64,000 nt of DNA from CAZLRH01 sp964562015 (lineage in GTDB: Bacteria > Verrucomicrobiota > Verrucomicrobiia > Opitutales > JABDGR01), in NCBI GenBank assembly GCA_964562015.1, contig CAZLRH010000006.1, positions 166,692 through 230,691 of the forward strand. Reading direction: 5' to 3'. Each line of letters begins with the position of its first letter. The stretch's first letter is position 1. The translations under genes and the position numbers were made by a program. Positions 54,595 to 63,622 of this stretch are shown one piece after another. The notes below the pieces were generated by a model. It was not told the DNA's origin and made no database searches. It saw nothing but the letters and a program-made list of their open reading frames with translations.

Positions 54595-56887
54595 TCCCGA
54601 CGAACTGCACCAGCTTCGCTGGCTGCTCGGCCTGGTGCTCGCGCTCCTGGCCTTTTGGACGTTGTTCTCGCTCGACACCGACGCCGTCACGCTGTCGTGG
54701 TTGCGGGTGGCCGTGGTGGTGGTGGTGGCGTGCCTGCTGTTTCCGCGCCTGCCGGGGTTCATTCCCGCGTGGATGTGGAAGTATTCGACGCCCTTCGTCA
54801 TCGCCGCTGTGGTCGCGGATTTTTTGCTGCGCCGGCTCGATATCCTGCCCGCGCTGGTGGAAACCGTGTCCGCCCTGGCATTTTACCGATGCGTGCAATA
54901 CCGCCGCCGCCGTGAAGACCTCCAATTGGTGCTGCTCTGCCTGTTCATGAGCGTGCTCGCCGGTGTGCTCACGCTCTCGCTGCTGTTTGGTTTTCAGATT
55001 TTGCTCTTCGCCGTCATCGCGATGGCGCTGTTGTTCGTCGTCAACCTCGTCGCGCCCACGGCCGCGCGCAGTTTGACGGCGGCCGATTGGAAACATTTTC
55101 GCTGGCGGCGGTTCCTGGGGCGCATCTATGGCGTGCTCAATCTGCGTCTGCTCTGTTTGTCCGGCCTGCTGTTCGCCGCGATGGTCGCCGTGAGCACGGT
55201 GATTTTCGTGGCCATGCCGCGGTTTAGTTTTGATCGCTCCTTCAGCTTTGCGAAGCTCAAGGGCCACTCCGGTTTCTCGACGAATATTGACTACGGCAAG
55301 GTCAACCAGACCGAGTTGGACAATGCCATCGCCTTCCGGGTGGACGTGCCGCCGGATTTGCCGCACCCCGAAAGCATCTTCGACAAAACGCCCTACTGGC
55401 GCATGGTGGTTCTGGATCAATACGATGGCGCGCCCACCAATGGTTTCCGCCAGTCCAACGGCCTGATTCCGCACTCTCCCGCCTTTGCGGACGCCAAAAG
55501 CCCCATTTATCAAAAGGGCGCGCATTATTATAACCCGAGCTTCCAGTCGTCGGAGGAACTCACCAAGCCCGGCGTCTGGGTTTTGTATCTCGAAGGCGAT
55601 GTGAGCGAATACCTCCCGGTGCTGGGCTCCTTTCAGTCGCTGGTGTTCAATGCGCCCCAGTCTTTTTCCGCCAACAACACCCTGCGGACGGTCCGCCTCG
55701 AGGAAGTGCCGACCACCGCCATCGGCTACAAAATCGATAAGATGGACATCGGCGACTATTTTCCCGTCATCGATGAGGACGAGAAGAACGCCCTGAACGG
55801 GCTGAAGGAATCGCGCACCGGGAGCTTGCTTTCACAGGGTTATCCCAACACGACCCTCGCCTTGCCCAAAAACGACGACGACTACAATTACCTGAAGCAG
55901 GCCGTGGACGAATTGCGCCACGGCGAAGCCGATAAGAGCGCCGAGGACTTTAAATACAAAGCCATCAAATACCTGCTGGCCAACCACGCGTATTCCTTGA
56001 CGACCCAGCCCGTGCCGCCGGGCTACACCGGCGATGCGCTGGTGTATTGGCTGAAGAAAAAGGGCTCGAACCAGGAAGGCGGCGGCTGGTGCGAACACTT
56101 CGCCGGGGCCTTCGCGCTCCTCGCCCGGGCCGCCGGTTATCCCGCGCGTGTCATCGGCGGCTTCAAGGAGGCCAGCTACAATTCCATCCAAAATTATTAC
56201 GTCGTCCGGCAAAGCCAGGCGCACGCCTGGGTGGAGATTTACGACCGCGCCAACGCCCGCTGGCTGCGCGCCGATCCGACACCCGGCGGCGAATCGCCCT
56301 TCCCCGGCGATAACTCCGCGTTCCTGTCCACGGCCCTCAAAACGGAAAGCGGCTGGAGCGCGCGCATCGACAGTTTGCGGATGCTGTGGTACCGGCGCGT
56401 CATCAACTTCGACCAATCCGATCAGGAGGAAGTCGCCAAGGCTGTGGCCCAATTCGGCCGTGACTGGCTGGTATGGATTCGCACCCATGCCTTCGAAACT
56501 TGGCAGGCGCTGAAGGCTTGGTTCACCCGGCCGATGGGCTTGTTCCGCTGGGCCGCGGTGGGCGCCGGGCTGCTGGCGCTCGCGGCGCTCTGGCGCTGGC
56601 GGCGTATCTGGCAAAACGCCTGGATGCGGCTGAGCGGCTGGGGGCTCTTCGCCAAGATGCAGCGCGAGCATCCGGTCCGGCGCAGTGCCGGCCGCTGGCT
56701 GCTGCGCTTTTTGCCGGTGTGGCGCACGCGGGCCGCCGCCCAACCCGCCCCGGCGCGCGGAGACTGGGACGACGTCCGGTACAATCTCCTCGCACTGCGC
56801 TACGGTCCGCTGGATGCCCTGCCGGACCCGGCGCAAACGTTCCGCCGCGCGCAGAACCTGTTGCGGGCCGCCCGGCGGGAGCGGTGA
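54557..56887 (+). CDS. TgpA-like membrane transglutaminase
   Basis: The 776-residue protein starts MPTLTANSRAQLSPDELHQLRWLLGLVLALLAFWTLF. It has five or six N-terminal membrane segments and a large periplasmic part. The transglutaminase-like domain has Cys512 in GGGWCEHFAGAFALLARAAGYPARVIGGF, His556 in QAHAWVEIYD and Asp573 in RADPTPG, an intact Cys-His-Asp triad. A further membrane helix follows near residue 670 (GLFRWAAVGAGLLALAALW). It completes the MoxR-DUF58-transglutaminase module. Substrate unknown. The start inside the DUF58 gene is set by homology. Confidence 0.92.
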   Translation: MPTLTANSRAQLSPDELHQLRWLLGLVLALLAFWTLFSLDTDAVTLSWLRVAVVVVVACLLFPRLPGFIPAWMWKYSTPFVIAAVVADFLLRRLDILPALVETVSALAFYRCVQYRRRREDLQLVLLCLFMSVLAGVLTLSLLFGFQILLFAVIAMALLFVVNLVAPTAARSLTAADWKHFRWRRFLGRIYGVLNLRLLCLSGLLFAAMVAVSTVIFVAMPRFSFDRSFSFAKLKGHSGFSTNIDYGKVNQTELDNAIAFRVDVPPDLPHPESIFDKTPYWRMVVLDQYDGAPTNGFRQSNGLIPHSPAFADAKSPIYQKGAHYYNPSFQSSEELTKPGVWVLYLEGDVSEYLPVLGSFQSLVFNAPQSFSANNTLRTVRLEEVPTTAIGYKIDKMDIGDYFPVIDEDEKNALNGLKESRTGSLLSQGYPNTTLALPKNDDDYNYLKQAVDELRHGEADKSAEDFKYKAIKYLLANHAYSLTTQPVPPGYTGDALVYWLKKKGSNQEGGGWCEHFAGAFALLARAAGYPARVIGGFKEASYNSIQNYYVVRQSQAHAWVEIYDRANARWLRADPTPGGESPFPGDNSAFLSTALKTESGWSARIDSLRMLWYRRVINFDQSDQEEVAKAVAQFGRDWLVWIRTHAFETWQALKAWFTRPMGLFRWAAVGAGLLALAALWRWRRIWQNAWMRLSGWGLFAKMQREHPVRRSAGRWLLRFLPVWRTRAAAQPAPARGDWDDVRYNLLALRYGPLDALPDPAQTFRRAQNLLRAARRER

Positions 56888-56889
56888 TG

Positions 56890-57030
56890 TTGAACTTCCA
56901 ACATTCAACGTCGAACATTCAATTTTGAATGATCGCCCTGCGCCTTAAGCATTGAAAAAGAAATGCACGAGTCAGCCAGATGAACTAAAATTGAGCGTTG
57001 AATGTTCAAAGTTGAACGTTGAATGTTCAA
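56890..57030. repeat. Inverted repeat of 'TTGAACATTCAACG' words
   Basis: The left part (56890-56930) is a run of TTGAAC/CATTCAACG/GAACATTCAA words. The right part (56987-57030) contains GTTGAATGTTCAAA twice, so the two halves are complementary. It fills the spacer between the transglutaminase and exonuclease III genes. It resembles in design, but not in sequence, the inverted repeats at 27.8, 31.5 and 53.3 kb. Confidence 0.7.
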
Positions 57031-57034
57031 AGCC

Positions 57035-57811
57035 ATGCCCACCCTCGTTTCCTGGAATGTCAACGGCCTCCGTTCGGTTATCGGCAAGGGTTTTTCGTCC
57101 TTTCTTGAAAAGAAAAAGCCCGCGGTGTTGTGCTTGCAGGAAATCAAGATCGATGCCGCCAAGCTGGCGGCCCTGCAATTTCCCTACCCGCACCTCTTGT
57201 GGCATTCCGCGCAAAAGCCGGGCTATTCCGGCACGGCCATCCTGTCGCACCATAAACCCTTGCGCGTGGTGCGAGACTTGCCGGGCGAACCGCCGCATCC
57301 CCTCGAGGGCCGTTTGCTCGCCGCGGAATTTGATGATTTCTGGCTGGTCAATGTGTACGTCCCCAATTCCCAGCGCGAGTTGACGCGCCTGGCCTATCGG
57401 CAAAATCACTGGGACCCCGGTTTGCGCAAATATCTCGCCGGCTTGGCGCGTAAAAAGCCCGTGGTGGTGTGCGGTGATTTCAACGTCGCCCACGAACCGA
57501 TAGACCTGGCCAATCCCCAGGCCAACCGCCGCAACGCCGGCTTCACCGACGAGGAGCGCGCCGGATTTTCCAGTCTGCTCGAGGCCGGCTTCGTGGATAC
57601 ATTTCGGCACCACCATCCGGGCGAGGCGGGACATTATTCATGGTGGACGTACCGCATGAACGCCCGCGCCCGCAACATCGGGTGGCGCATTGATTACTTC
57701 CTCGTTTCGCAGGGCTTTCTGCCGCGCGTGAAGAAGTCCTTCATCTGGCCGGAAATCACCGGTTCCGACCATTGCCCGGTGGGCATCGAGGTGGATGTTG
57801 CATTTAAATAA
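57035..57811 (+). CDS. xth: Exodeoxyribonuclease III (AP endonuclease)
   Basis: A 258-residue exonuclease/endonuclease/phosphatase-fold DNA repair enzyme that cuts at abasic sites. Motifs are MPTLVSWNVNGLRSVI, the metal-binding Glu in VLCLQEIKID, VNVYVPNS, the catalytic pair in VVCGDFNVAHEPIDL, RIDYFLVS and the final GSDHCPVGIEV. An in-frame ATG at 57023 lies inside the repeat and adds only MFKA, so I prefer the ATG at 57035. Confidence 0.95.
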   Translation: MPTLVSWNVNGLRSVIGKGFSSFLEKKKPAVLCLQEIKIDAAKLAALQFPYPHLLWHSAQKPGYSGTAILSHHKPLRVVRDLPGEPPHPLEGRLLAAEFDDFWLVNVYVPNSQRELTRLAYRQNHWDPGLRKYLAGLARKKPVVVCGDFNVAHEPIDLANPQANRRNAGFTDEERAGFSSLLEAGFVDTFRHHHPGEAGHYSWWTYRMNARARNIGWRIDYFLVSQGFLPRVKKSFIWPEITGSDHCPVGIEVDVAFK

Positions 57812-57824
57812 AGCGGGGCCGCGA

Positions 57825-58136
57825 TTACTTTTCGCCGAGTTCTTCCAGCAGCTTGCGACACTCGGCCTCGGGGTCCTCGTGGCCTTGGGAAACGGCCAGC
57901 GCCAGCGCTTCCTGCAACCAGCGCCGGGCCTCCGCCGGCTTGCCTTCGCTCAGCGAGGCCTGCCCGAGGAACAAGCGCGGCATCAGCCAGTCCGCCCGGC
58001 CCGCGGCGCATTTTTCGAGGTGCTCGACGGCTTCGGCCGCCCGGCCTTCGGCCAGCAGCGCCTGCCCGAGGCTGAAACGAAACAGCAGGTTGTCCGGCTG
58101 GGCTTGGACCTTTTCCTGAAAACTGGCCGAACGCAT
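57825..58136 (-). CDS. Small TPR protein
   Basis: The 103-residue soluble protein contains two to three tetratricopeptide-like helical repeats (NLLFRFSLGQALLAEGRAAEAVEHLEKCAAGRADWLMPRLFLGQASLSEGKPAEARRWLQEALALA). It has no signal peptide. It lies 11 bases downstream of the PP2C phosphatase gene on the same strand, so the two are probably co-transcribed. Partner unknown. Confidence 0.85.
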   Translation of the reverse strand: MRSASFQEKVQAQPDNLLFRFSLGQALLAEGRAAEAVEHLEKCAAGRADWLMPRLFLGQASLSEGKPAEARRWLQEALALAVSQGHEDPEAECRKLLEELGEK

Positions 58137-58147
58137 GGCGGCAACCC

Positions 58148-58879
58148 TTACAAATACACTGCGATGAGCGTGATGTTGTCCGGCCCGCCGCGATCGTTGG
58201 CGATGTCGATCACCCGTTGGGTGAACTTCTCGGGACTGTCATCCATCCACACGAGCTTGTTGATTTCCGCGTCCTGCAGGACTTTCGTCACGCCGTCAGT
58301 ATAAAGGACGAGGCGGTCGCCGGCATTCACGGGCACGCTGAAACGGTCCACCTCGATTTCCCCGGCCTGGCCGATGCAGCGGGTAAGTGTGTGCGTGTAA
58401 TAGTCGGGAATGTACATGTTGTCGCCGGGGCGCAGGCGGGCGCGCATCTCCTCGGCCATGGTGTGGTCCGTGGTCAGGTGGCGCAAGGGCTGGCCCGGCC
58501 GGAGCAGGTACAGGCCACTGTCGCCGACATGCCCGACCTCGATCATCCCACGGGTGATTTTCATCGCCGTGAGCGTGGTGCCGATGCCCACCTCGGAACT
58601 GATGCGCCGGCCTTCCTGATAAACGCGCATGTTCACGGCATTGAACAATTCCTCGAAATTCACCTTCCCGTTGCGTCCGGGCGTCGTAAGGATTTCCTGC
58701 ATGAGTTCCACGGAGAGCGAACTGGCCAGCGCGCCTTCCGGCAGGCCGCCCAGCCCGTCGGCCACGGCGAAAAACGCGATATGCGGGAGCGCCAGCAGTG
58801 CGTCCTCGTTGCGTTCACGCATCAACCCCCGGTCGGTTTGTCCGCAGGCTTGCAAAAAGGGCTTTGGCGTTTCGGCCAT
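58148..58879 (-). CDS. PP2C-family serine/threonine protein phosphatase
   Basis: The 243-residue phosphatase has all main PP2C motifs in order: GQTDRGLMRERNEDALL, FFAVADGLGGLPEGALAS, VGHVGDSGLYLLRPG, LYTDGVTKVL and GGPDNITLIAVYL. The Asp residues for the two metal ions are present. Such enzymes usually reverse Hanks-type kinase phosphorylation; no kinase gene is in the window. The leader is a strong C/T tract. Confidence 0.94.
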   Translation of the reverse strand: MAETPKPFLQACGQTDRGLMRERNEDALLALPHIAFFAVADGLGGLPEGALASSLSVELMQEILTTPGRNGKVNFEELFNAVNMRVYQEGRRISSEVGIGTTLTAMKITRGMIEVGHVGDSGLYLLRPGQPLRHLTTDHTMAEEMRARLRPGDNMYIPDYYTHTLTRCIGQAGEIEVDRFSVPVNAGDRLVLYTDGVTKVLQDAEINKLVWMDDSPEKFTQRVIDIANDRGGPDNITLIAVYL

Positions 58880-59017
58880 GAACGGGGTGGGGAGGAACGG
58901 GCCCGGGGCGGGCCGCAGGCGTGGCGCGGCTCTGGCCGCGGTGGAACATTTTGTTTTGGGCAGACGGAAAGATATACGATTTTTTTTGACGAAAGTAAAG
59001 GGGTGGTTTTCAATTCC

Positions 59018-61105
59018 CTACGTTTTCGCCTCCAACGGGAGAAAGATTTCCTCCCGCTCCGCGCGGGTGAATATCGTGTGGCCGCGTTTCGGCAAGGCCC
59101 CCAGAAAGCGCTTGCCGTACTCCTTATGCAGCACGCGCGAGTCGAGAATCGTCACCGTGCCGCAATCAATCTGGCGGCGAATGAGCCGGCCCACACCCTG
59201 GCGAAATTTCACCAGCGCCTCGGGCAGGGTGATTTCCGCAAACGGATTGCCGCCCCGCTCGCGCACCCATTCGTAGCGTGCCTCCAGCACCGGGTGCGAG
59301 GGGTTTTCAAACGGCAGGCGTGTTAGAATGACTTGCGAGAGCGCCGCGCCGGGCACGTCCACGCCCGTCCAAAAACTGTCCGTGCCGAAGAGCACGCCGT
59401 TGCCTGCGCGGGCGAAATGCCGGGTCAAGTCACCCCGCGAATAATCCAGCCCCTGGCGGAAAAACGGCCGCCCCGCCGTCGTCAGCGGGCCCTCGAGCCG
59501 CTCGGCCACCGCGCGCAAATCCGTGTGGCTGGTGAACAGCACCAGCGTGCCGCCGTGCACCTTGCGGGCGCAAAAGCTGATCATGTCCGCCAGCCAGTCG
59601 AGGTCCAGCCGCCCGCTGCCGGCTTGCGGCTCAGGGGCGTCTGAGGCGACGAACACGCGCATGTTTTTCTCGAAATCAAACGGCGAAACTTCAATGCGGG
59701 CTTCCGCCAGGGAGGGCGCGCCCACCCGCTCGCGATACGCCTCCAGGTTTTTGCCATCGCTCAACGTCGCGCTCGTGAGCACCACCGCCGTCTTTCGGGC
59801 AAACACCGCCTCGCGCAGGTGCGGCGCCACATCGAGCGGCGCGGCCCGCACATGGACGAGTTGCCGGCGCTTGCCGCCTTTTTCCAGCCAATAAACTTGC
59901 TCGGGGTCGGCGAGTTTCAGGCAGGCATCGAGGGTGGCGCGATAACCCGTCAACTTGCGCTTGTGGTCCCGCAATTCCTCGGCCTCGTTCTCATTGCTCG
60001 CCGATTCCACCAGCTTGCCGAGCCGCGCGCTGAGGGTGCCTAGCGGCTCGTCGAGGTACGTCGGCCCCCAATTCGGTTCGTGCAGGCGCACGATGTCCTT
60101 GCGCGACAAATGCTTTTCCCGCACCGCGTCGAAAAACTCGCCCGCCGCGGCCAGCGCGGCCTCGACCAGCGCGTGATCGCGCGGGCCCGCCCGTTTGGCG
60201 AGAAAGCCGCGGCGCGTTTTCGGATGCCAGAGCGAATGCAGGGCGCGTTCCAGGCCGTAGCTCGAGAGCCGCGCGCCAAAATGGTCCGTCGCCGCCTCCG
60301 GCACGCGGTGCGCTTCATCCAAGACCACGCGGTCGTTGGGAAACAACACGCCCGGCTCCTCCGCTTCCGGCCCCGCGCCCGCCTGAAGCAACGCGAATAA
60401 TAGGCTATGATTGACAATCACCAGATGCGCCTGGCGCACCCGCGCGCGGGCCCGCTGGAAAAAGCACCGGTCGGGCGGGCAGTTCTTCGGGTTGCAGGCC
60501 GAGGAGTCCGCATTGACCGCCTCCCACACATCGTGGTGCGGCGGAGGCTGCAATTCCTCCAGGAGTCCGTCGGTGGTTTTCTGCGACCAGGCGACCAGCC
60601 GCTCCAATTCCTCATGCAGCGCCCGCTCAAACAAATCCGCCCGCGTTTGCAGGGCGCGGACGAGCCGTTGCGGGCACAGGTAATTGCCGCGACCCACCAG
60701 CACCGTCGCGCGGAATTCCGCCAGCTTCGCCAACTCCGGCACCCCGCGCAACAGCGCCCGGCACAATTCGAGATCCTTTTTATAAATTTGCTCCTGCAAC
60801 GCGATCGTATGCGTCGAGACGACCAGCGGACGCTTGGTTTCCTGCGCCAGCAGCAGGCCGGGCAGCAGGTACGCGAGGCTTTTGCCGATGCCCGTGCCGG
60901 CCTCGACGAGCAGGATTTCGTCGGCCCCCAGCGCCTCGGCCACGGCCTGCGCCATCCGTTCCTGGCCCGGTCGATGCTCGAGGTTGAGCGCCTTTTGCAA
61001 AAAACCCTTGGGCGCGAAAATCTTCCCCGTGCGCGCGAGCGCGCGGACGGCTGCTTCCGCAGCTTCCCGGTCTCCGCTGGCGGCATCGGGCACAGGGCCA
61101 ATCAT
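59018..61105 (-). CDS. DinG/XPD-like ATP-dependent DNA helicase
   Basis: The 695-residue superfamily-2 helicase has Walker A EAGTGIGKSLAYLLPGL and motif Ia VVSTHTIALQEQI. Four Cys residues suit an iron-sulfur cluster (NYLCPQR, then SSACNPKNCPPDRCFFQRAR). The Walker B box is DRVVLDEAHRVPEAA, and C-terminal motifs include GTDSFWTGVDVPGAALSQVILTRLPF and QGVGRLIRRQID. This fits DinG/YoaA, which unwind forked DNA or R-loops during damage tolerance. I set the start at the ATG at 61105; a TTG four codons upstream is also in frame. Confidence 0.93.
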   Translation of the reverse strand: MIGPVPDAASGDREAAEAAVRALARTGKIFAPKGFLQKALNLEHRPGQERMAQAVAEALGADEILLVEAGTGIGKSLAYLLPGLLLAQETKRPLVVSTHTIALQEQIYKKDLELCRALLRGVPELAKLAEFRATVLVGRGNYLCPQRLVRALQTRADLFERALHEELERLVAWSQKTTDGLLEELQPPPHHDVWEAVNADSSACNPKNCPPDRCFFQRARARVRQAHLVIVNHSLLFALLQAGAGPEAEEPGVLFPNDRVVLDEAHRVPEAATDHFGARLSSYGLERALHSLWHPKTRRGFLAKRAGPRDHALVEAALAAAGEFFDAVREKHLSRKDIVRLHEPNWGPTYLDEPLGTLSARLGKLVESASNENEAEELRDHKRKLTGYRATLDACLKLADPEQVYWLEKGGKRRQLVHVRAAPLDVAPHLREAVFARKTAVVLTSATLSDGKNLEAYRERVGAPSLAEARIEVSPFDFEKNMRVFVASDAPEPQAGSGRLDLDWLADMISFCARKVHGGTLVLFTSHTDLRAVAERLEGPLTTAGRPFFRQGLDYSRGDLTRHFARAGNGVLFGTDSFWTGVDVPGAALSQVILTRLPFENPSHPVLEARYEWVRERGGNPFAEITLPEALVKFRQGVGRLIRRQIDCGTVTILDSRVLHKEYGKRFLGALPKRGHTIFTRAEREEIFLPLEAKT

Positions 61106-61180
61106 AAAGGAGCACAATGCCGACCAGGCGCGGTTTTTCCATCTTCTAATTTTCCGGGGTGAATTTTCCGCATCCCCGGC

Positions 61181-61208
61181 TTGACCTTTTTTAGAATAAT
61201 TCTAAATT
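61181..61208 (+). promoter_or_regulatory. Predicted promoter of the P1B-4 ATPase gene
   Basis: TTGACC (61181-61186) is a good -35 box. TAAATT (61203-61208) lies 16 bases later as a plausible -10 box. A 15-base palindrome lies between and across them. Transcription would start near 61215, leaving a short leader before the ATG at 61259. This argues against translation starting at the TTG of the -35 box, although that frame is open. Confidence 0.6.
61191..61205. promoter_or_regulatory. PerR/Fur-type operator (7-1-7 palindrome)
   Basis: TTAGAATAATTCTAA is a perfect 7-1-7 inverted repeat. It matches the TTAnAATnATTnTAA pattern known for PerR boxes of Bacillus. It covers the spacer and the start of the -10 box, so a bound repressor would block RNA polymerase. 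PerR regulates a P1B-4 iron-efflux ATPase (PfeT) in Bacillus subtilis, which agrees with the gene downstream. Confidence 0.65.
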
Positions 61209-61258
61209 GGAAGGTCGTTCGGTCCGGGTTGCTCATCTGGGTTCCGCTCGTCTTCTTC

Positions 61259-63583
61259 ATGCCTGTCCTGCCAACGTCGTCCCTCGATGACTCCTGGGTC
61301 TCCGCCCTGGGGGCGTTTTTGCAGGAGCAGCAGAATGTCGAGGCGCTCGTGGTGGACGCGGAGCACCGCCGCATTTCCATCGCCACGCTCGGTCCGGTCG
61401 ATGAGGCGCTTTTGCGCGTGCGCCTCGGCGAAACGCTCCGCTCGCTCGAAGCCCATCTTGCCGCCACCGAAAAATCCGCCGGCATTCCGTCGGCCAATGG
61501 CATCGCCGGGCATCTTTCGGTCGCGCCAGCCGTCGCCCTGCCTGCGGGCGTGCGCATCCGGCATATTCCCGGCCAGACGCTGTTGGAAAAAGGCGTGCCG
61601 TGCGAAACCGCCGAGCGCTTCCGCCAATGGCGCGAAATCCCCTGGCCCGACCTCGCCGAAATCGAACAACCCGAGGCGGCGGACGATTGGCGTTTTCTCG
61701 CGGCGCTCGCCGCGGGCTGCGGTCTTTTTCTCCTCGCGGGTTTTGCCGCGCAACATTTTGCCCCCGACCTCGGCTGGCTCGGACCGGTGCTCTTCGTTTC
61801 GGCCATGCTGTGCGGCGGTTACGACGCCGCGACGGACGCGGTCAAGGGCCTGCGCCATGGCCAGGTGGACATTCACTTTCTCATGCTAGCGGTGGCCCTC
61901 GGTGCGAGTGCCATCGGCGCCTTTGGCGAGGGCGCGTTGTTGCTGTTTCTTTTTTCGACCTCCGGCGCGCTCGAGGCCTTCGCCATGCACCGCACGCGGC
62001 GTGCGATTGACGCCCTGTTCAAGGCCGCCCCCAAAACCGCCCGCCGCGAAATCGCCGGTGGGGGCGAGGAGGTCATTCCTGTCGAACAAGTCCGCGCCGA
62101 CGATGTCCTCCTCGTGCGCCCGGGCGATGCCTTTCCCGTGGATGCTGAAATTCTCACGGGCAAAACCGCTGCCGACGAAGCCAACCTCACCGGTGAAGCC
62201 ACGCCGGTGGAGAAGCTGCCGGGCGACCGCGTTTTTTCCGGCACCATGAATTTGTGGGGTGCGATTCGCGTGCGCGCGACGGCCGCCGCCGCCGAGAGTT
62301 CGCTGCAAAAAATCATCCGCCTCATCCAGGAAGCCCAGCACCTCAAGGCACCCAGCCAGCGGTTCACGGACAAATTCGGCACGCCGTACGCGCTCGGCAT
62401 CATGGGCACCTCCGCGGTGATGTTTTTCATTTGGTGGCTCGGCTTTCATGTCGCGCCGTTTAAAAACACGCCCGACGCGTACTCCGCTTTTTACCGGGCG
62501 ATGACGCTCCTAGTCGTGGCTAGCCCGTGCGCGCTGGTCATCTCGATTCCGTCGGCCATCCTCGCGGCCATCGCGTGGGGCGCGCGACGCGGCATCCTTT
62601 TTCGCGGGGGCGCAGCGCTGGAGAAACTCGCCGCCATCCAAGTCGTTGCGCTCGACAAAACCGGCACACTCACCACGGGTGAACTCATGGTCGAGCGGGT
62701 CGAAAGTTTTCCGCCGGGCCGCGATAACGACGTGGCGGCCCTGGCCTTCGCCCTCGAGCACGAGGCCAACCATCCCATCGCGCGCGCCATCGTGCGTTAT
62801 GGACACGACCACGGCCTCGAATTGAAAAACGTCGGGAAATTCCGGTCGCTGGTGGGGCAGGGTGTGCAGGGCGAAGTGGGGGAGTCGCGCTGCGTGCTGG
62901 GCCGCCGCGAACTCATCGAACAGGGCCCGCTGGCCGATTGGGCCAGGGCGCTGCCGTCGCCCCCGCCGGAATTTTCCGAAGTCTGGCTCATGTCGGAACA
63001 CCTCATCGGGCGCTTGCTCTTGCGCGACCAGATACGCGCGCAATCCGCGCCCGTGCTCGCGGCGCTGAAGCGCGAAGGCATCCACACCGTCATGCTCACG
63101 GGCGACCGCCGCGAAGCCGCCGAGGCCGTGGGCCGCGAACTCGGCCTCGCCGAAGTGCGCTCCCGCCTCAAGCCCGAGGAAAAAGTGGCGGCGTTGCGCG
63201 AATTCAAAATGGCGGGCAAACGCATCGCGATGGTCGGCGACGGCGTGAACGACGCCCCCTGCCTCGCGGTCGCAGACGTCTCCGTCGGCATGGGGGCGCG
63301 CGGGTCGGACGCCGCGCTCGAGCAATCCGAAATCGTGCTGATGGACGACCGCATCGAGCTCTTTCTCGACGCCTACCACCTCAGTCACCGCACCCGCCGC
63401 ATCATCCATCAGAACCTCGCGATTTCGCTCGGCACCATCCTGATCATGGTCTGCGCGGCGGTGGCCGGCATCGTCCCCATCACCCTCGGCGTCATCGCCC
63501 ACGAAGGTTCCACGGTCGTGGTGTGCTTGAATAGTTTGAGGCTGTTGTGGATGAAAGATGTTGCTTCCAAAGTTACAAATTGA
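61259..63583 (+). CDS. P1B-4-type heavy-metal efflux ATPase (Co/Fe/Zn)
   Basis: The 774-residue P-type ATPase has the phosphorylated Asp466 in ALDKTGTLTTGE, a TGEA loop (ANLTGEATPVEKLPGD) and GDGVNDAPCLAVADVSVGMGARGSDAALEQSEIVL. The metal-site motif in the membrane is SPC (422-424), and the last membrane helices carry HEGSTVVVCLNSLRLL (from 748). SPC with HEG(G/S)T defines subgroup P1B-4, which exports Co2+, Fe2+ or Zn2+. The N-terminal ~100 residues look like a metal-binding-domain remnant without CxxC. The ATG follows a C/T-rich tract and lies downstream of the predicted promoter. Confidence 0.92.
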   Translation: MPVLPTSSLDDSWVSALGAFLQEQQNVEALVVDAEHRRISIATLGPVDEALLRVRLGETLRSLEAHLAATEKSAGIPSANGIAGHLSVAPAVALPAGVRIRHIPGQTLLEKGVPCETAERFRQWREIPWPDLAEIEQPEAADDWRFLAALAAGCGLFLLAGFAAQHFAPDLGWLGPVLFVSAMLCGGYDAATDAVKGLRHGQVDIHFLMLAVALGASAIGAFGEGALLLFLFSTSGALEAFAMHRTRRAIDALFKAAPKTARREIAGGGEEVIPVEQVRADDVLLVRPGDAFPVDAEILTGKTAADEANLTGEATPVEKLPGDRVFSGTMNLWGAIRVRATAAAAESSLQKIIRLIQEAQHLKAPSQRFTDKFGTPYALGIMGTSAVMFFIWWLGFHVAPFKNTPDAYSAFYRAMTLLVVASPCALVISIPSAILAAIAWGARRGILFRGGAALEKLAAIQVVALDKTGTLTTGELMVERVESFPPGRDNDVAALAFALEHEANHPIARAIVRYGHDHGLELKNVGKFRSLVGQGVQGEVGESRCVLGRRELIEQGPLADWARALPSPPPEFSEVWLMSEHLIGRLLLRDQIRAQSAPVLAALKREGIHTVMLTGDRREAAEAVGRELGLAEVRSRLKPEEKVAALREFKMAGKRIAMVGDGVNDAPCLAVADVSVGMGARGSDAALEQSEIVLMDDRIELFLDAYHLSHRTRRIIHQNLAISLGTILIMVCAAVAGIVPITLGVIAHEGSTVVVCLNSLRLLWMKDVASKVTN

Positions 63584-63622
63584 GCATGGTTAATATTCGT
63601 CCGTTTTCCGTGCGCATTTCTT

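Noticed and set aside
61181..61258. N-terminal extension of the metal ATPase from the TTG at 61181
   Set aside because: The TTG is part of a good -35 box with the operator directly downstream; the extension has no family similarity.
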